DNA of 64,000 bases from Oceanococcus sp. HetDA_MAG_MS8 (GTDB taxonomy: Bacteria; Pseudomonadota; Gammaproteobacteria; Nevskiales; Oceanococcaceae). Made by a program: the position numbers and the translations under genes. The DNA is taken from positions 1 through 64,000 of the forward strand of contig JAHCMK010000006.1 in the NCBI GenBank assembly GCA_019192445.1, given 5' to 3'. Below are positions 44,023-54,127 of the stretch, in pieces (the stretch's first letter is position 1; each line of letters starts with the position of its first letter). The notes under the pieces were generated by a model. That model searched no databases. It was not told the DNA's origin and saw only the letters and a list, made by a program, of their open reading frames with translations.

Positions 44023-44687
44023 CAGACTGCTTCCGTACGGTGGACTGCGTGGATCTGGTAGTCATGCTTTTCGACCTGCGCAGGTTTCACCGTACGCAAG
44101 ATCCAAATGAACAGACCGATGATGAAGAAGGCCGACGGAGGCAGCAGCAGCAAGCCCATGGGGGTATACCACCCGCCTTCGGTCGCAAGTGGCAGGATCT
44201 CAATGCCGAGCAAGGTCCCTGCACCGAAAAGCTCACGAACGGTCGCAACCACAATGAGTATCATCGAATAACCCAGCCCGTTGCCAATCCCATCCAGGAA
44301 GCTGGGAATGGGAGGGTTCTTCATCGCGTAGGCTTCGGCGCGCCCCATCACGATGCAGTTCGTAATGATCAAGCCCACAAAAACGGAGAGCTGCTTCGCC
44401 ACGTCGTACACGAAGGCCTTGAGCATCTGATCCACCACGATGACCAAGGAGGCAATGATGGTCATCTGCACAATAATCCGGATGTTGCTCGGAATATTCT
44501 TGCGAATCAGGCTGATGAACAAGTTGGAGAAGGCCACCACGCTGGTGAGCGCGATACACATAATCAACGCAGTTTCCAGCTTGGTGGTTACGGCCAACGC
44601 AGAGCAGATGCCGAGCACCTGCAAGACGATGGGATTATTGTCGAAGACCGGTTCTGTCAGGATCTTCTTGTTGTCAAAGTCCGCCAT
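44022..44687 (-). CDS. nqrD: Na+-NQR subunit D
   Basis: 221 residues with six membrane helices and the conserved pieces [15 protein letters not shown] and [19 protein letters not shown], each with an iron-ligand cysteine. Homologous to RnfA/RnfE and to NqrE. The order and overlaps are those of a standard nqr operon. Confidence 0.97.
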   Translation of the reverse strand: MADFDNKKILTEPVFDNNPIVLQVLGICSALAVTTKLETALIMCIALTSVVAFSNLFISLIRKNIPSNIRIIVQMTIIASLVIVVDQMLKAFVYDVAKQLSVFVGLIITNCIVMGRAEAYAMKNPPIPSFLDGIGNGLGYSMILIVVATVRELFGAGTLLGIEILPLATEGGWYTPMGLLLLPPSAFFIIGLFIWILRTVKPAQVEKHDYQIHAVHRTEAV

Positions 44688-45475
44688 TAGGCCTTGCCCT
44701 CCCGCAAGTTCTTAAGAAACGGTTTGTAGCCGTTCTCACCCATCCAATACTGCAGCAAGTTGGTCACGCCATTCGAGGTCAGCGTAGCCCCAGACAGGGC
44801 ATCCATCTTGTGCTTGTTACTCGGGTCGCTATGGTCCACTCCCCCTTTCACCAAGCGAATCTGGACATCACCATCTTCGCCGTACACTTCTTTGCCGTCC
44901 CACAGGGCTTTCCAGGTGGGGTTGTCCACTTCCCCGCCCAGTCCTGGCGTTTCGGCATGCTCGTAAAAAGACAAACCCACCACCGTGTCGGCGTCCCCTT
45001 CCAGGGCTAAGTAGCCCCACAAGGTGGACCACAAGCCGTAGCCCCGCACTGGCAGAATAATTTTTTCCACGGCGCCGGCAGCATCGCGAATCAAATACAC
45101 CGTGGAATAGCGCTCACGCATCTTCACATCGGCAATGTCTTCACTGGCAGGAATCACTTCAGCCTGAGCAGGATCCTTGGAGGCCTTACGCTGATCGTAT
45201 TCCAGCGGGTCTTTGGCATCGCTGAAGGTGCCAGTTTCTAAGTCCACCAAACGGGCCTCGAATTCGGCGAAGACCTCCTGCACGCTGCGCCCCTCCAGAG
45301 GCACATCAGCCACGCGGACGATGTTGCGTTGCAGGTCAGCCAACTTGTTGGCTTCCTGGGCCGGGCGCAGGTAGACCGCCGCGGCCGATACCGCGACGGA
45401 ACACACCAGACACAGAGTCGTCGCGACCAGAACGGTTTTGACGATGCTGTCGTTAGGGAGGTCTTTAAAGGCCAT
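44687..45475 (-). CDS. nqrC: Na+-NQR subunit C (covalent FMN)
   Basis: 262 residues with one N-terminal membrane helix ([22 protein letters not shown]) and a periplasmic FMN domain. The attachment threonine is in [11 protein letters not shown] near residue 226, the usual SGAT motif for ApbE-type flavinylation. No apbE gene lies in this window, so the flavin transferase must be encoded elsewhere. Confidence 0.97.
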   Translation of the reverse strand: MAFKDLPNDSIVKTVLVATTLCLVCSVAVSAAAVYLRPAQEANKLADLQRNIVRVADVPLEGRSVQEVFAEFEARLVDLETGTFSDAKDPLEYDQRKASKDPAQAEVIPASEDIADVKMRERYSTVYLIRDAAGAVEKIILPVRGYGLWSTLWGYLALEGDADTVVGLSFYEHAETPGLGGEVDNPTWKALWDGKEVYGEDGDVQIRLVKGGVDHSDPSNKHKMDALSGATLTSNGVTNLLQYWMGENGYKPFLKNLREGKA

Positions 45476-45494
45476 GAATCAATTTCCGAGTGGT

Positions 45495-46724
45495 TCAGGC
45501 AGCCGGTTGCGCTGCTGCCAAGCGATTACGGCGCCGCTTAATGTTGGCATTGACGACGGCGTAGTCGATCAGCGGGGCGAAGATGTTGGCGAACAAGATC
45601 GCCAGCATGATGCCTTCGGGGAAGGCCGGGTTGATCACGCGAATCAAAATGGTCATGAAGCCGATGAGTGCGCCAAAGGCGTAGCGACCCGCGTTGGTCA
45701 TGGATGCCGATACCGGATCGGTGGCCATGAACATCATGCCGAAGGCGAAGCCACCAATGCTCAGGTGCCAATACCAAGGCATGGAGGTCATGGGGTTGTC
45801 GGCTGAGCCAACGGCGTTCATTAAGGTGGCCGTGGCGACCATCCCCAGGAACACGCCCAAGATGATGCGCCAGTTGGCCACCCCGGTAATCACCAAGAAG
45901 GCACCGCCAATCAGGATGGCCAAGGTGGAAGCTTCACCGATAGAGCCTGGTAGCTGACCCATAAAGGTCTGCATCCATGTCATCCCAGAGTCGGTGATCG
46001 CAGATACGCCGCCCAGGGCAGCCATGCCCAAAGGAGTCGCACCTGTCCAGCCATCAACAGCGGTCCAAACCGCATCGCCAGACATCGCTGCGGGATAGGC
46101 AAAGTACAAGAACGCACGTCCGGTCAACGCGGGGTTCAGGAAGTTCTTGCCAGTTCCGCCGAAAACCTCTTTACCAATCACCACACCAAAGCTCACGCCC
46201 AAAGCCACCATCCACAAAGGGATGGTCGGTGGCAGCGTCAGCGAAAATAGAATGGATGTGACGAAGAAGCCTTCATTCACTTCGTGGTTACGCACCGCAG
46301 CAAAAATCACTTCCCAGATGCCGCCCACAATGAAGGTGGTCATATACACGGGCAGGAAGTAAGCGAAGCCGTGGAAGAAGTTGTCCAGCACACTGTTCGG
46401 GTTATAGCTGTTGCCAAACAGTTCCAGTAGAGCGCCGCGCCAACCATCAACACTGGTCATGCCCAGTTCAGCCATCGCGCTATTGGCCTGGAAACCGATG
46501 TTCCAACAGCCCACCAGCATGGCTGGCATAACGGCCAACCACACGTAGATCATCACCCGCTTCAGATCAATGCCGTCGCGTACGTGCGGCGCGCCGCGGG
46601 TCACATCCGGCGGCGAATAGAAGAAGGTGTCGACCATCTCATAGACGGCGTAGTACTTCTCGAACTTCCCGCCCTTGGCGAACAGGGGGTGCATTCGATC
46701 CAGAAATTCGCGTGTTTTAGCCAT
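45495..46724 (-). CDS. nqrB: Na+-NQR subunit B (covalent FMN, quinone/Na+ path)
   Basis: 409 residues, about ten membrane helices, FMN-attachment threonine in [10 protein letters not shown], and the [17 protein letters not shown]-like cytoplasmic start ([18 protein letters not shown]) typical of NqrB. It carries the riboflavin and FMN cofactors and the sodium pathway. Two bases separate its start from the nqrA stop. Confidence 0.97.
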   Translation of the reverse strand: MAKTREFLDRMHPLFAKGGKFEKYYAVYEMVDTFFYSPPDVTRGAPHVRDGIDLKRVMIYVWLAVMPAMLVGCWNIGFQANSAMAELGMTSVDGWRGALLELFGNSYNPNSVLDNFFHGFAYFLPVYMTTFIVGGIWEVIFAAVRNHEVNEGFFVTSILFSLTLPPTIPLWMVALGVSFGVVIGKEVFGGTGKNFLNPALTGRAFLYFAYPAAMSGDAVWTAVDGWTGATPLGMAALGGVSAITDSGMTWMQTFMGQLPGSIGEASTLAILIGGAFLVITGVANWRIILGVFLGMVATATLMNAVGSADNPMTSMPWYWHLSIGGFAFGMMFMATDPVSASMTNAGRYAFGALIGFMTILIRVINPAFPEGIMLAILFANIFAPLIDYAVVNANIKRRRNRLAAAQPAA

Positions 46725-46726
46725 GC

Positions 46727-48082
46727 TTAACCTTCTTTCTCAATCTGTTCGAGGTTCGCCCGCAAATACGGGCCGTAGTCGTATTTCCCAACGCAGACAA
46801 AGCTGCACAGGGCCAAGTCCTCCTCGTCCAGTTCCAGGCAGCCCAATGCCTGGGCGGTGTCTGTGTCCTTGACCAGCAGCGCGCGAAGGAGCTGCGTGGG
46901 CAGAACGTCCAACGGCATGACCCGTTCATAATTGCCGATGGGAACCATGGCGCGCGGGCTCCCGTTTTGACTGGTGCTGAACGCAAAAGTCTGCCGCGCA
47001 CGCCGCAACGCCGACACGAAGACGTTGTTGGCTGAAAATTTGTTGGTGCCAGGAGCAACCCAGCCCATGAACTCGCGCTCGCGACCTTCGCGCAGCACGG
47101 TGATTTGGTTGTGATACCGAGACAGGTACCGCCCCCATCCGGCTGCCCGGCGCCCCGATAAAACAGCCCCGGAAAGCACACGAACCTCGGTCGAGGTATC
47201 GATTTCGCCGGCAATCAGCTCGTCGGTACACACGCCAAGCTGGGTACGAAGCAGGCGCGGACGCGTCACCTCCGGTCCGGATAGCGCAACGACCCGTTGT
47301 GTATCCAGTTGGCCTTGGGCGAACAGGCGACCAATGGCCATGACATCCTGGTAGTTGATGTGCCATACGACACGTTCAGCGCTCACTGGCTCTAGGTTAT
47401 GAATATGCGTTCCAACCAAGCCGGATGGATGCGGGCCACTAAACTCGGCGACGTCCACATTATCGAGCTGAGGCACATCAATAGAGGCCCCGGCTCGTTT
47501 GCACACCCAAATTTTGCAGTCCACCAGAGCACGCAAGACCTTGAGACCGCGTTGATAGGCGTCTAAGTCATCGGCGATCACGACGGCTGGGTCTGCTGCG
47601 CCAGCATTGCTATCAATGCTGGTGACAAAAAGAGCCGCAGGGCTGGCATCGACGGCCGGCACTTTGGAATAGGGGCGCGTGCGCAAACTCACCCATAACC
47701 CGGAGGCAATCAGCTGTTCGCGCACTGCGGCACTATCCAGCCCCGCATCGATCTGGGCGTCATCGAAAGCGGTGAATTCAGCCGCTTCATCCCCATCAAC
47801 GCGAATCACCACCGACTGCAAAACCCGGCGAGCACCGCGATTAATCGCCTCCACTTCACCGCAAGCCGGAGCCGTGTACAAAACGCCAGGGTTCTTCTTG
47901 TCCTCAAACAACGGCTGACCACGCTTCACGCGGTCACCTTCAGCCACCAACATGGTGGGCTTCATGCCGATGTAGTCGCCGCCGATGACGGCCACACGAC
48001 CGGTTTGGGGGCCCTCCTCAATCCGCTGTTCGGGACTGCCGGTCATGGGGAGGTCCAGACCTTTCTTGATCGTGATCTGCAT
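46727..48082 (-). CDS. nqrA: Na+-NQR subunit A
   Basis: 451 residues, soluble, starting [19 protein letters not shown] with the biotinyl-lipoyl-like half-domains of NqrA ([32 protein letters not shown]). No cofactor is known in this subunit; it binds near the quinone site. It is the first gene of the operon. No strong ribosome site precedes the ATG. Confidence 0.96.
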   Translation of the reverse strand: MQITIKKGLDLPMTGSPEQRIEEGPQTGRVAVIGGDYIGMKPTMLVAEGDRVKRGQPLFEDKKNPGVLYTAPACGEVEAINRGARRVLQSVVIRVDGDEAAEFTAFDDAQIDAGLDSAAVREQLIASGLWVSLRTRPYSKVPAVDASPAALFVTSIDSNAGAADPAVVIADDLDAYQRGLKVLRALVDCKIWVCKRAGASIDVPQLDNVDVAEFSGPHPSGLVGTHIHNLEPVSAERVVWHINYQDVMAIGRLFAQGQLDTQRVVALSGPEVTRPRLLRTQLGVCTDELIAGEIDTSTEVRVLSGAVLSGRRAAGWGRYLSRYHNQITVLREGREREFMGWVAPGTNKFSANNVFVSALRRARQTFAFSTSQNGSPRAMVPIGNYERVMPLDVLPTQLLRALLVKDTDTAQALGCLELDEEDLALCSFVCVGKYDYGPYLRANLEQIEKEG

Positions 48083-48400
48083 AGGATAGGGATATCTAAG
48101 GTGGGGAAATCCAGCCCACTGATTTTACGGCATTTGCTGCGTTGCAGCCAAGTTGGCTGGAGCATCCGAGGCGCTGCGGGGCTTTAAAGCCTCGTCAGTA
48201 TCCATGGTAGGGAAGGACTGCGCTGAGTGCGCCCCTATCCCACAAGCCGCTCACTTTGGCCCTTGGCCCGGCTACCGGGCGAAATCGATGCCCACCACCA
48301 TGAGCGAGACCGCCCCCAGCACTAGCTTGACCAAAGTCTAAGGGGCCCATGCGGCCTAGCCACTGCACCCGCCAGAAGCCTGCGCCAGCAGAGCGCGCAT
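48083..48400. other. intergenic region upstream of nqrA
   Basis: About 318 bp separate nqrA from the amt terminator. Apart from a candidate nqr promoter (48122-48151) I see no gene; a 62-codon frame on the plus strand (48153-48341) has no ribosome site or family match. Confidence 0.5.
48122..48151 (-). promoter_or_regulatory. candidate nqr operon promoter
   Basis: On the minus strand TTGGCT (48146-48151) and TAAAAT (48122-48127) are 18 bp apart, about 40 bp before the nqrA start. The -10 matches five of six consensus bases, the -35 four. Confidence 0.4.
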
Positions 48401-48426
48401 AAAAAAGCCGCGCCCGAGGGCGCGGC
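48401..48426 (-). terminator. intrinsic terminator of glnK-amt
   Basis: A perfect 9-bp stem GCCGCGCCC/GGGCGCGGC with a 2-nt centre is followed on the minus strand by six T residues, about 40 bp after the amt stop. Confidence 0.85.
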
Positions 48427-48464
48427 TGACAGTGTCATCGTTATTGTTGTGTTGACACGCTGTC

Positions 48465-49730
48465 TTAGGAGTTGGTGAACTCCGGATAGGCTTCTAAACC
48501 ACATTCGCTCTGGTCTGTGCCTTCGTACTCTTCTTCTTCGGTCACCCGCAGACCCATAACGGCCTTGATGATGCCCCAGACAACCAAGCTGGCCACAAAG
48601 ACCCAGGCGAAGATGGTCACAGCACCAATCAGCTGACCACTGAAGCTCACGCCGTCGTTGGTCAAAGGCACCAGCAACAGACCCAGCAGACCGCAGGTTC
48701 CGTGCACGGAGATGGCACCGACGGGATCGTCGATCTTCAGCTTATCCAGACCGATGATGGAGAACACCACCAAGATGCCGCCCATGGCACCGAAGATCGT
48801 GGCTTCCAAAGCGGTCGGTGTGCTGGGCTCAGCGGTAATAGCAACCAAGCCAGCCAGAGCACCGTTCAGGGCCATGGTCAGGTCGGCCTTACCAAAGAGC
48901 ACGCGAGCGAGCAGCAAGGCAGCAACAGAACCACCGGCAGCAGCGGTATTGGTGTTCAGGAACACCATGGCCACCGATGCCGAGCTGCTGATATCACCCA
49001 GCTTGAGCACCGAGCCGCCGTTAAAGCCGAACCAACCCATCCACAGGATGAAGGTACCCAGCGTCGCCAAAGGCAGGTTGGCACCGGGGATAGCATTGAT
49101 TTTGCCGTCGGCTCCATATTTGCCCTTACGTGCACCAAGCAGCAGAACACCAGCCAGAGCCGCAGCGGCACCAGCCATATGCACGATGCCGGAACCTGCA
49201 AAGTCGGAGAAGCCCAGATCGCCCAAGGTGTACATACCAAAGACAGAGGCACCGCCCCAGGTCCAGCTGCCTTCCAGTGGGTAGATAAAGCCGGTCATCA
49301 CCACAGCGAAGAGCAAGAAAGCAAATAGCTTCATGCGCTCGGCCACCGCACCAGACACGATGGACATGGCGGTTGCCACGAACACGACCTGGAAGAAGAA
49401 GTCAGAGGCACCAGCGTAGATGGAACCACCGCGGAAGCCGTCCTCACGCTCCGCAAAGTCGCCCAACACAGCATCTGCATCGACATCAGCGATACCGGAG
49501 AGGAACAGGTCTCCTCCGTACATGATCATGTAACCGCAGATGAGGTACATGATGCAGCTGATCGAGAACAAAGCAATGTTCTTGGTCAGGATTTCGGTGG
49601 TGTTCTTAGCCCGGACCAAGCCGGCCTCAAGCATGGCGAAGCCTGCCGCCATCCACATCACCAGAGCGCCACACACCAAGAAGTAGAAGGTGTCTATGGC
49701 GTACTGCAGTTCAAAAATATTGTTTTCCAT
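48465..49730 (-). CDS. amt: ammonium transporter
   Basis: 421 residues with about eleven membrane helices and the Amt signature: MWMAAGFAMLEAGLVRAKNT, DFAGSGIVHMAGAAAALAG (with a pore histidine) and SVHGTCGLLGLLLV (second histidine). It conducts ammonium across the inner membrane and is gated by GlnK. It is encoded 44 bp after glnK in the same transcript, the usual glnK-amtB order. The tail EEEEYEGTDQSECG is acidic. Confidence 0.96.
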   Translation of the reverse strand: MENNIFELQYAIDTFYFLVCGALVMWMAAGFAMLEAGLVRAKNTTEILTKNIALFSISCIMYLICGYMIMYGGDLFLSGIADVDADAVLGDFAEREDGFRGGSIYAGASDFFFQVVFVATAMSIVSGAVAERMKLFAFLLFAVVMTGFIYPLEGSWTWGGASVFGMYTLGDLGFSDFAGSGIVHMAGAAAALAGVLLLGARKGKYGADGKINAIPGANLPLATLGTFILWMGWFGFNGGSVLKLGDISSSASVAMVFLNTNTAAAGGSVAALLLARVLFGKADLTMALNGALAGLVAITAEPSTPTALEATIFGAMGGILVVFSIIGLDKLKIDDPVGAISVHGTCGLLGLLLVPLTNDGVSFSGQLIGAVTIFAWVFVASLVVWGIIKAVMGLRVTEEEEYEGTDQSECGLEAYPEFTNS

Positions 49731-49774
49731 AACGTTTCAAGTCGCTCCGTTGTTATACGTTTGGCACTCGTTAT

Positions 49775-50122
<348 letters not shown>

Positions 50123-50186
50123 CTAGTGAACCAGTGGTGGTCGGAAGCCCCAATACTTCCGCTGCAATGACTGCGAAGGGGGCTGA

Positions 50187-50203
50187 AGCACCAACCGTGC
50201 CAA
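50187..50203 (-). promoter_or_regulatory. sigma54 promoter of glnK-amt
   Basis: On the minus strand TTGGCACGGTTGGTGCT has the invariant GG, exactly 10 bases, then GC, with TTGGCACG matching the -24 consensus and TGCT the -12 region. Transcription should start near 50175, about 60 bp before glnK. It fits nitrogen-limitation control by RpoN and NtrC. Confidence 0.8.
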
Positions 50204-50240
50204 GTTGCCAAAAGGGGCCAAATCGCAGAAGCTTGCGCCC

Positions 50241-50483
50241 ATGTTGGAACTCAAAACACTGCAAGACCTCTCCGACCGCTTGGCGGCGGTGCTACCGCCC
50301 GGCATGAGCCAGGTGCGCGACGAGCTGCGGGAGAATTTCCGGATGGTGCTGCAAGCTCGGCTGGCCGAGCTCGACTTGGTGACCCGGGATCAGTTCGATG
50401 CGCAAAAAGCCTTATTGGCTCAGTCGCGTAAGCGGCTGGAAGAACTCGAGCAGCGGCTGCAGACCCTGGAAAGCCAGAACTGA
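50241..50483 (+). CDS. ubiK: ubiquinone biosynthesis accessory factor UbiK
   Basis: 80 residues: an N-terminal amphipathic helix (LKTLQDLSDRLAAVLP) and a C-terminal trimeric coiled coil (DAQKALLAQSRKRLEELEQRLQTLE), the BMFP/UbiK pattern (formerly YqiC). UbiK helps assemble the aerobic ubiquinone biosynthesis complex with UbiJ. The start at 50241 matches family length; the frame stays open to 50205. It is divergent from glnK, so its promoter overlaps the sigma54 region. Confidence 0.9.
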   Translation: MLELKTLQDLSDRLAAVLPPGMSQVRDELRENFRMVLQARLAELDLVTRDQFDAQKALLAQSRKRLEELEQRLQTLESQN

Positions 50484-50836
50484 GGCGCGCCGCAGCCTGC
50501 GGCGTCGTGAGCGTGCAGCTTCACAAGCCCGCCGGCAGCCGCACGGCAAAGCTCCCCCGGCCGAGAGATGCGCCCACGGAAATCCGCAGCTCGGCTTGGC
50601 GCACCATTGTGGTGCAATACCCTGGCTACCCCCGCCAGGGACTGTGCAAGCCTCATGATGAGCCCGATCACATGGAGGCATCGGCGCCCGACAATGGCGG
50701 CGGATGATGTCGATGCTTAACGGAGCTGCCATGTAGGCTTTGGGGCATATCGCCAAGCCAGGTTGAGCGAGAAGGAGCTCTCGAGCCTCAGGCTATGTGC
50801 CCACTTGTCGCGTTGGGAGCGCGCTCCGCGAAGACC
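50484..50836. other. intergenic region between ubiK and cytochrome c5 gene
   Basis: About 350 bp with no gene I can support. It contains an NtrC-like palindrome (50600-50616), immediately followed by a hairpin CCCTGGC/GCCAGGG (50620-50640) with a C-rich 7-nt loop. Several overlapping open frames here have no ribosome site or family resemblance. Confidence 0.45.
50600..50616. promoter_or_regulatory. NtrC-like binding palindrome
   Basis: CGCACCATTGTGGTGCA matches the NtrC consensus TGCACCA-N3-TGGTGCA at 13 of 14 positions. It lies about 430 bp upstream of the predicted glnK start, with ubiK in between, so it could act as a distant enhancer. Confidence 0.5.
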
Positions 50837-50867
50837 AAAAAAAAGCCGCACTGAATGCGGCTTTTTT
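50837..50867. terminator. bidirectional intrinsic terminator
   Basis: GCCGCA (50845-50850) pairs with TGCGGC (50856-50861), flanked by eight A residues on the left and six T residues on the right. It ends the cytochrome gene on the minus strand and would also stop rightward transcripts. Confidence 0.8.
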
Positions 50868-50890
50868 GCGAAAACATGGGCAGCGATGCA

Positions 50891-51427
50891 CTAGGGCAGG
50901 CTGACCCCAGCATTTTCCAACATGTACACCACGGAGCGACGGATATCGTCGTCGCTGAGGCTGGCGTCACCACCACGTGGTGGCATGCTGTTCTTGCCGT
51001 TAATCGCATTACTCACCAGCATGTCCAAACCGGCCTCGTCCAAACGAGCCTGCCAGCCGGCTGTATCGTCTAGCTTAATCGCCCCCAGCACGCCCGCCAT
51101 GTGACAGCCAGAGCACACCCCATTCACGATACCCGAGGCATCCCGCGCCGCAGCCACTTCGGTGGCAGCTGGTGCAGCCGGTTTGGCAGCTGCAACCGCC
51201 GCCGCATCTGTATACACAGCGCCTACCGGAGCAATGCGTTCAGCAACGGCCTTGGTCCGCTCAGGATTCTCTTTTTCGTCGGGATCGATGGTGTTGGCAA
51301 TGGCACTGATCACTACAGTGATAAGCACCAACACTCCCAGCACCAAGCTAAAGGTGTTGAAAAAGACCCGGTCGTGACTGTGATCAACGGCAACACCGTT
51401 CACTACTTCAGTATCGTTTTGTGACAT
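50891..51427 (-). CDS. membrane-anchored cytochrome c5-type protein
   Basis: 178 residues. One N-terminal membrane helix (VFFNTFSLVLGVLVLITVVISAIAN, read here as an anchor) is followed by an Ala/Pro-rich linker (about 85-100) and a C-terminal class I cytochrome c domain with the heme motif VCSGCHMAG and axial methionine in NSMPPRGG. This is the c5 type, which passes electrons to terminal oxidases in gammaproteobacteria. The ATG at 51427 begins MSQNDTEVVNGV; the open frame continues far upstream but without a plausible start. Confidence 0.9.
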   Translation of the reverse strand: MSQNDTEVVNGVAVDHSHDRVFFNTFSLVLGVLVLITVVISAIANTIDPDEKENPERTKAVAERIAPVGAVYTDAAAVAAAKPAAPAATEVAAARDASGIVNGVCSGCHMAGVLGAIKLDDTAGWQARLDEAGLDMLVSNAINGKNSMPPRGGDASLSDDDIRRSVVYMLENAGVSLP

Positions 51428-51521
51428 CGCGAATGACTGTGAAAGCGGGAAAATACCGTCGCGCGAACTGTTCCCCAGCGCATGCAACGGGTCTGAATAC
51501 TTGCGAAGTTTAACATTGCGC

Positions 51522-52190
51522 CTAAGGCTTCTGGGCAACCGCAGTATGGTTGTATTGCTGCTCCATAGCATCCAGCGCAGATTTGATCTGTGCCTGAATG
51601 GGACCAAAGTCACGGGTCTGCGTGGCTTCCGGCACCGTGATTGGTGGCCCGTAGTACACGTCTATAGTGGTGAATGGCCAGGGAATTCGTAGCCGATCCC
51701 AACTCGGCACCGTCCAGTAGCGCTGCGGCACCACGAAATAGGGCACCACTGGCACACCGGCCTTGCGCGCCATGTCGATTACGCCAAACTTTACCTCGTA
51801 GAGCGGCCCGAGGGGGCCGTCCACCGTCACCGCGCCAGGGTAGCCTTGCTGCAAATAAGCCACGAGCTCATCTCTGGCTTGGCGGCCGCCTTTGTCTCGT
51901 CCACCCCGAGCGGAACTGCCACGCGCTGGCAGATGACCCAAGGAACGCACCACATGGGCAATAGCCTCACCATCGCGGGAGCGGCTAATCATGGTGGTAA
52001 AGCAGCGACGACCGCTCTCGGCCATGATGGCTGAGACCAAGTTTTGGTGCCAAAACGCCATCACAAAGCCGCCCTTCAAACCGGCGCGGTCGGCGGGCAG
52101 ATTCTGCTCGCCATGAATGCGATAACGGCAACTCCGACGCAGGAGTTGAATGATGTGCAAGAGCACGAAGTACAGTAGGCGGCGTCCCAT
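51522..52190 (-). CDS. DUF374-type lysophospholipid acyltransferase
   Basis: 222 residues. It has FVMAFWHQNLVSAIMAE with the catalytic His, the MISRSRDGEAIAHVV segment, RGSSARGGRDKGGRQA, and VTVDGPLGPLYEVKFGVIDMA followed by VPVVPYFV. These are the motifs of the DUF374/LpxL-like acyltransferases that transfer acyl chains to lipid A or lysophospholipids. The ATG at 52190 gives family-like length; upstream codons overlap the GNAT gene in another frame. Probably the last gene of a leftward cluster. Confidence 0.85.
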   Translation of the reverse strand: MGRRLLYFVLLHIIQLLRRSCRYRIHGEQNLPADRAGLKGGFVMAFWHQNLVSAIMAESGRRCFTTMISRSRDGEAIAHVVRSLGHLPARGSSARGGRDKGGRQARDELVAYLQQGYPGAVTVDGPLGPLYEVKFGVIDMARKAGVPVVPYFVVPQRYWTVPSWDRLRIPWPFTTIDVYYGPPITVPEATQTRDFGPIQAQIKSALDAMEQQYNHTAVAQKP

Positions 52191-52224
52191 CAATCGTGGC
52201 TTGAGGTCTGTGTCTCCACCGCCA

Positions 52225-52779
52225 TTATCCGGGATTCGATGCGGCCGACGCAGCCCGACCTCGAGCGGATCGCTCGCAAATCCAGCGCAACAAAGCGGTT
52301 TGCTCCTCGGGCGCGTAGTAAATCCCGTCCGGCACAAAACCCAAATCCGCCAAAACGCGCTGGGAGGCGCGATTCTCTGGGTGACAAATAGCCCATACCG
52401 AGGCCAAGCCCAAACTGGCAAAGCCCAAAGCCAGCACTTGCTGCGCCGACTCTCGACCAAAACCCTGCCCCCAAAACTCGGGCAGCAAGGCAAAACCCAG
52501 GTCTGGCCCTGGCAGGCCACTGCGGCGCAATAAACCACATAACCCCAGCGGCTGTCCGGTCGCCAACGCTTCACACACCCAAAGTCCCATCCCCTCGCGC
52601 TGGAGGTGGGATAACAGCCGCTGCTCGATGTACCCCTGCGCGGCGACCTTGTCCGCCAGAGTATGGGCGCTGATGTAGCGCTGCCATGCAGGCTGCATGA
52701 CCAGCTCGCGGACAAACTCCGCATCGTCCAACGACGGTGCCCGAAAGCGCAGACGCGTACTGGGTTTAGGACAGATCAT
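52225..52779 (-). CDS. GNAT acetyltransferase (RimJ/RimL-like)
   Basis: 184 residues matching RimJ/RimL-type N-acetyltransferases: TRLRFRAPSLDDAEFVRELV, GLCGLLRRSGLPGPDLGFALLPEFWGQGFG and HPENRASQRVLADLGF. The acetyl-CoA loop is EFWGQGFGRES. The substrate is unknown. Its ATG lies 13 bases inside the upstream membrane-protein gene. Confidence 0.88.
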   Translation of the reverse strand: MICPKPSTRLRFRAPSLDDAEFVRELVMQPAWQRYISAHTLADKVAAQGYIEQRLLSHLQREGMGLWVCEALATGQPLGLCGLLRRSGLPGPDLGFALLPEFWGQGFGRESAQQVLALGFASLGLASVWAICHPENRASQRVLADLGFVPDGIYYAPEEQTALLRWICERSARGRAASAASNPG

Positions 52780-53200
52780 GACTCAGGGCCGGCCGCTGAT
52801 GTCGGCTGTACAGCCAAACCACCCAAAGACCCAAGGGCAGGTCCACGCCAGCGCAAAATGGCGCCCACCAAATTGGGCGACTGCTATGGCCCCATTGTCC
52901 TGGTAGCCACAGATCAAACAGACCATGCGCAACCAGCGCCCAGCCGACCAAGGCCCAGGCCTGACCAAGAAACACCGGGCTCAAAGCCAAAACCATAAAA
53001 ACCCCGGCACAGAGCAGCTCCAGAGCCGGGTTTTGCTCGGCCAACAAGGCAAACAAGGGGTAATAACTGGCAATCACCATGGTCAACATAGGGTAGTAGC
53101 TGCGCTCCCGGTCAAAACCAGTCAGCCAACCCAGTACGGCCAGAACCAAAGCCAAAACCAGCCCCGCCAAAGCGGCGACTACGCTTGTGCCAGCGTCCAC
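52766..53200 (-). CDS. uncharacterised four-helix membrane protein
   Basis: About 144 residues from a GTG inside the MAPEG gene end. Four hydrophobic stretches are visible (AALAGLVLALVLAVLGWL, PMLTMVIASYYPLFALL, AGVFMVLALSPVFLGQAWA, CAGVDLPLGLWVVWLY) with a conserved-looking RERSYYPM loop and HGLFDLWLPG. I do not recognise a named family. Alternative start TTG at 53170. Confidence 0.6.
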   Translation of the reverse strand: MDAGTSVVAALAGLVLALVLAVLGWLTGFDRERSYYPMLTMVIASYYPLFALLAEQNPALELLCAGVFMVLALSPVFLGQAWALVGWALVAHGLFDLWLPGQWGHSSRPIWWAPFCAGVDLPLGLWVVWLYSRHQRPALSHDLS

Positions 53201-53613
53201 AGCACCGTTCCCGCGAGCCCCACCAAAGCCACGGCACTTACCGCGAAGCTGGCCGATCGCGCCAGGCTCCAACCCAGGTAGTAACACAGCATATGCCCTA
53301 TGCGGCCGAGCCCATAGGCCACGCAGAAACCATTGGTGAAGGATGTTGGCGCGGCTGCGAACACGGCCACCAACGCCAAGATGACAAAGGCGGTCAGACT
53401 TTCATTGGTATTAGCGTGAGCGCGTACAGCGCGAAAGAAAAACGAGCCCGCATCCGGAGTCACAGGAAAACCGGGGCGATGGCGGCTGAGTATTCCAGCC
53501 ACATCGGCCACCAAGAGTTGGACGATGCTTAAGGCGCCCATGCCAGCCAGCACCATCAACACGGGCTGGTAAGCCGACCATAGCGATGATAGTGATGCCT
53601 CAGGCATGGGCAT
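53179..53613 (-). CDS. MAPEG family membrane protein
   Basis: About 144 residues with four helices and the MAPEG pattern: FFFRAVRAHANTNESLTAF, with the conserved RAxxN, and FVAYGLGRIGHMLCYYLG-like C-terminal half (VAYGLGRIGHMLCYYLGW). Bacterial MAPEG proteins are related to microsomal glutathione transferases; the substrate is unknown. The ATG at 53613 lies just inside the preceding gene. Confidence 0.8.
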   Translation of the reverse strand: MPMPEASLSSLWSAYQPVLMVLAGMGALSIVQLLVADVAGILSRHRPGFPVTPDAGSFFFRAVRAHANTNESLTAFVILALVAVFAAAPTSFTNGFCVAYGLGRIGHMLCYYLGWSLARSASFAVSAVALVGLAGTVLWTLAQA

Positions 53614-54019
53614 GGACTCGTGGAGCGGCGTAGACACCAAAGTAAAAAAGGCCCGTGGTAATCAGCGCTGTGGCCGCTACCGAAGACCACGCCAAAAACT
53701 GGACCAAGCCGCCCCAAGAGGCCCAAGCGCCTTGGAGGCCGTAGCTGAGCAAAATAATGCAGGCACCCGCATTACTGACCAAGCCCACCCAAATTGGCCC
53801 ATGCGCAATTGCACCGCGCACGGCAGCCTGCAAGGCGAAGCTATAACCCACGCACAAGGCCAAATAAGCCCAACCCAGCAATCGCAAGAACAGCATACTG
53901 GGCTGCTCGGGCAGGCCGGCGGCCTGCAGCCAAGCGGCTGGCAAAGCAATCAAAGGCAAGCACCAAAACACAACCGTCGCCGCAATCTTGAAGCGCAGTG
54001 TCCAAATCAACCCCGTCAT
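53600..54019 (-). CDS. uncharacterised four-helix membrane protein
   Basis: 139 residues with four hydrophobic helices (IAATVVFWCLPLIALPAAWL, LLGWAYLALCVGYSFAL, WVGLVSNAGACIILLSYGL, VAATALITTGLFYFGVY). The ATG at 54019 has GGAG five bases upstream. I do not recognise the family; the two transmembrane halves give no catalytic motif. It is first in a leftward set with MAPEG, membrane, GNAT and acyltransferase genes. Confidence 0.6.
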   Translation of the reverse strand: MTGLIWTLRFKIAATVVFWCLPLIALPAAWLQAAGLPEQPSMLFLRLLGWAYLALCVGYSFALQAAVRGAIAHGPIWVGLVSNAGACIILLSYGLQGAWASWGGLVQFLAWSSVAATALITTGLFYFGVYAAPRVHAHA

Positions 54020-54127
54020 TATCACTCCACCCCGTTCACACGCCGTGCAAGCGCACTTAAGCCGTGGGCAGAGCTTAGCAGGCCCGCCCCAGGCTGCAGT
54101 GCCCTACCAACCCCAAGGCCATGCGCG

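Noticed and set aside
44040-44690. 216-codon frame opposite nqrD
   Set aside because: Antisense shadow with His/Gln-rich content and no ribosome site.
48702-49328. 208-codon frame opposite amt
   Set aside because: Antisense shadow of a well-supported transporter gene.
50640-50836. Sigma54 promoter for a nitrogen-regulated sRNA after the NtrC palindrome
   Set aside because: The best GG-N10-GC match (in TGGAGGCATCGGCGC) lacks the rest of the consensus.
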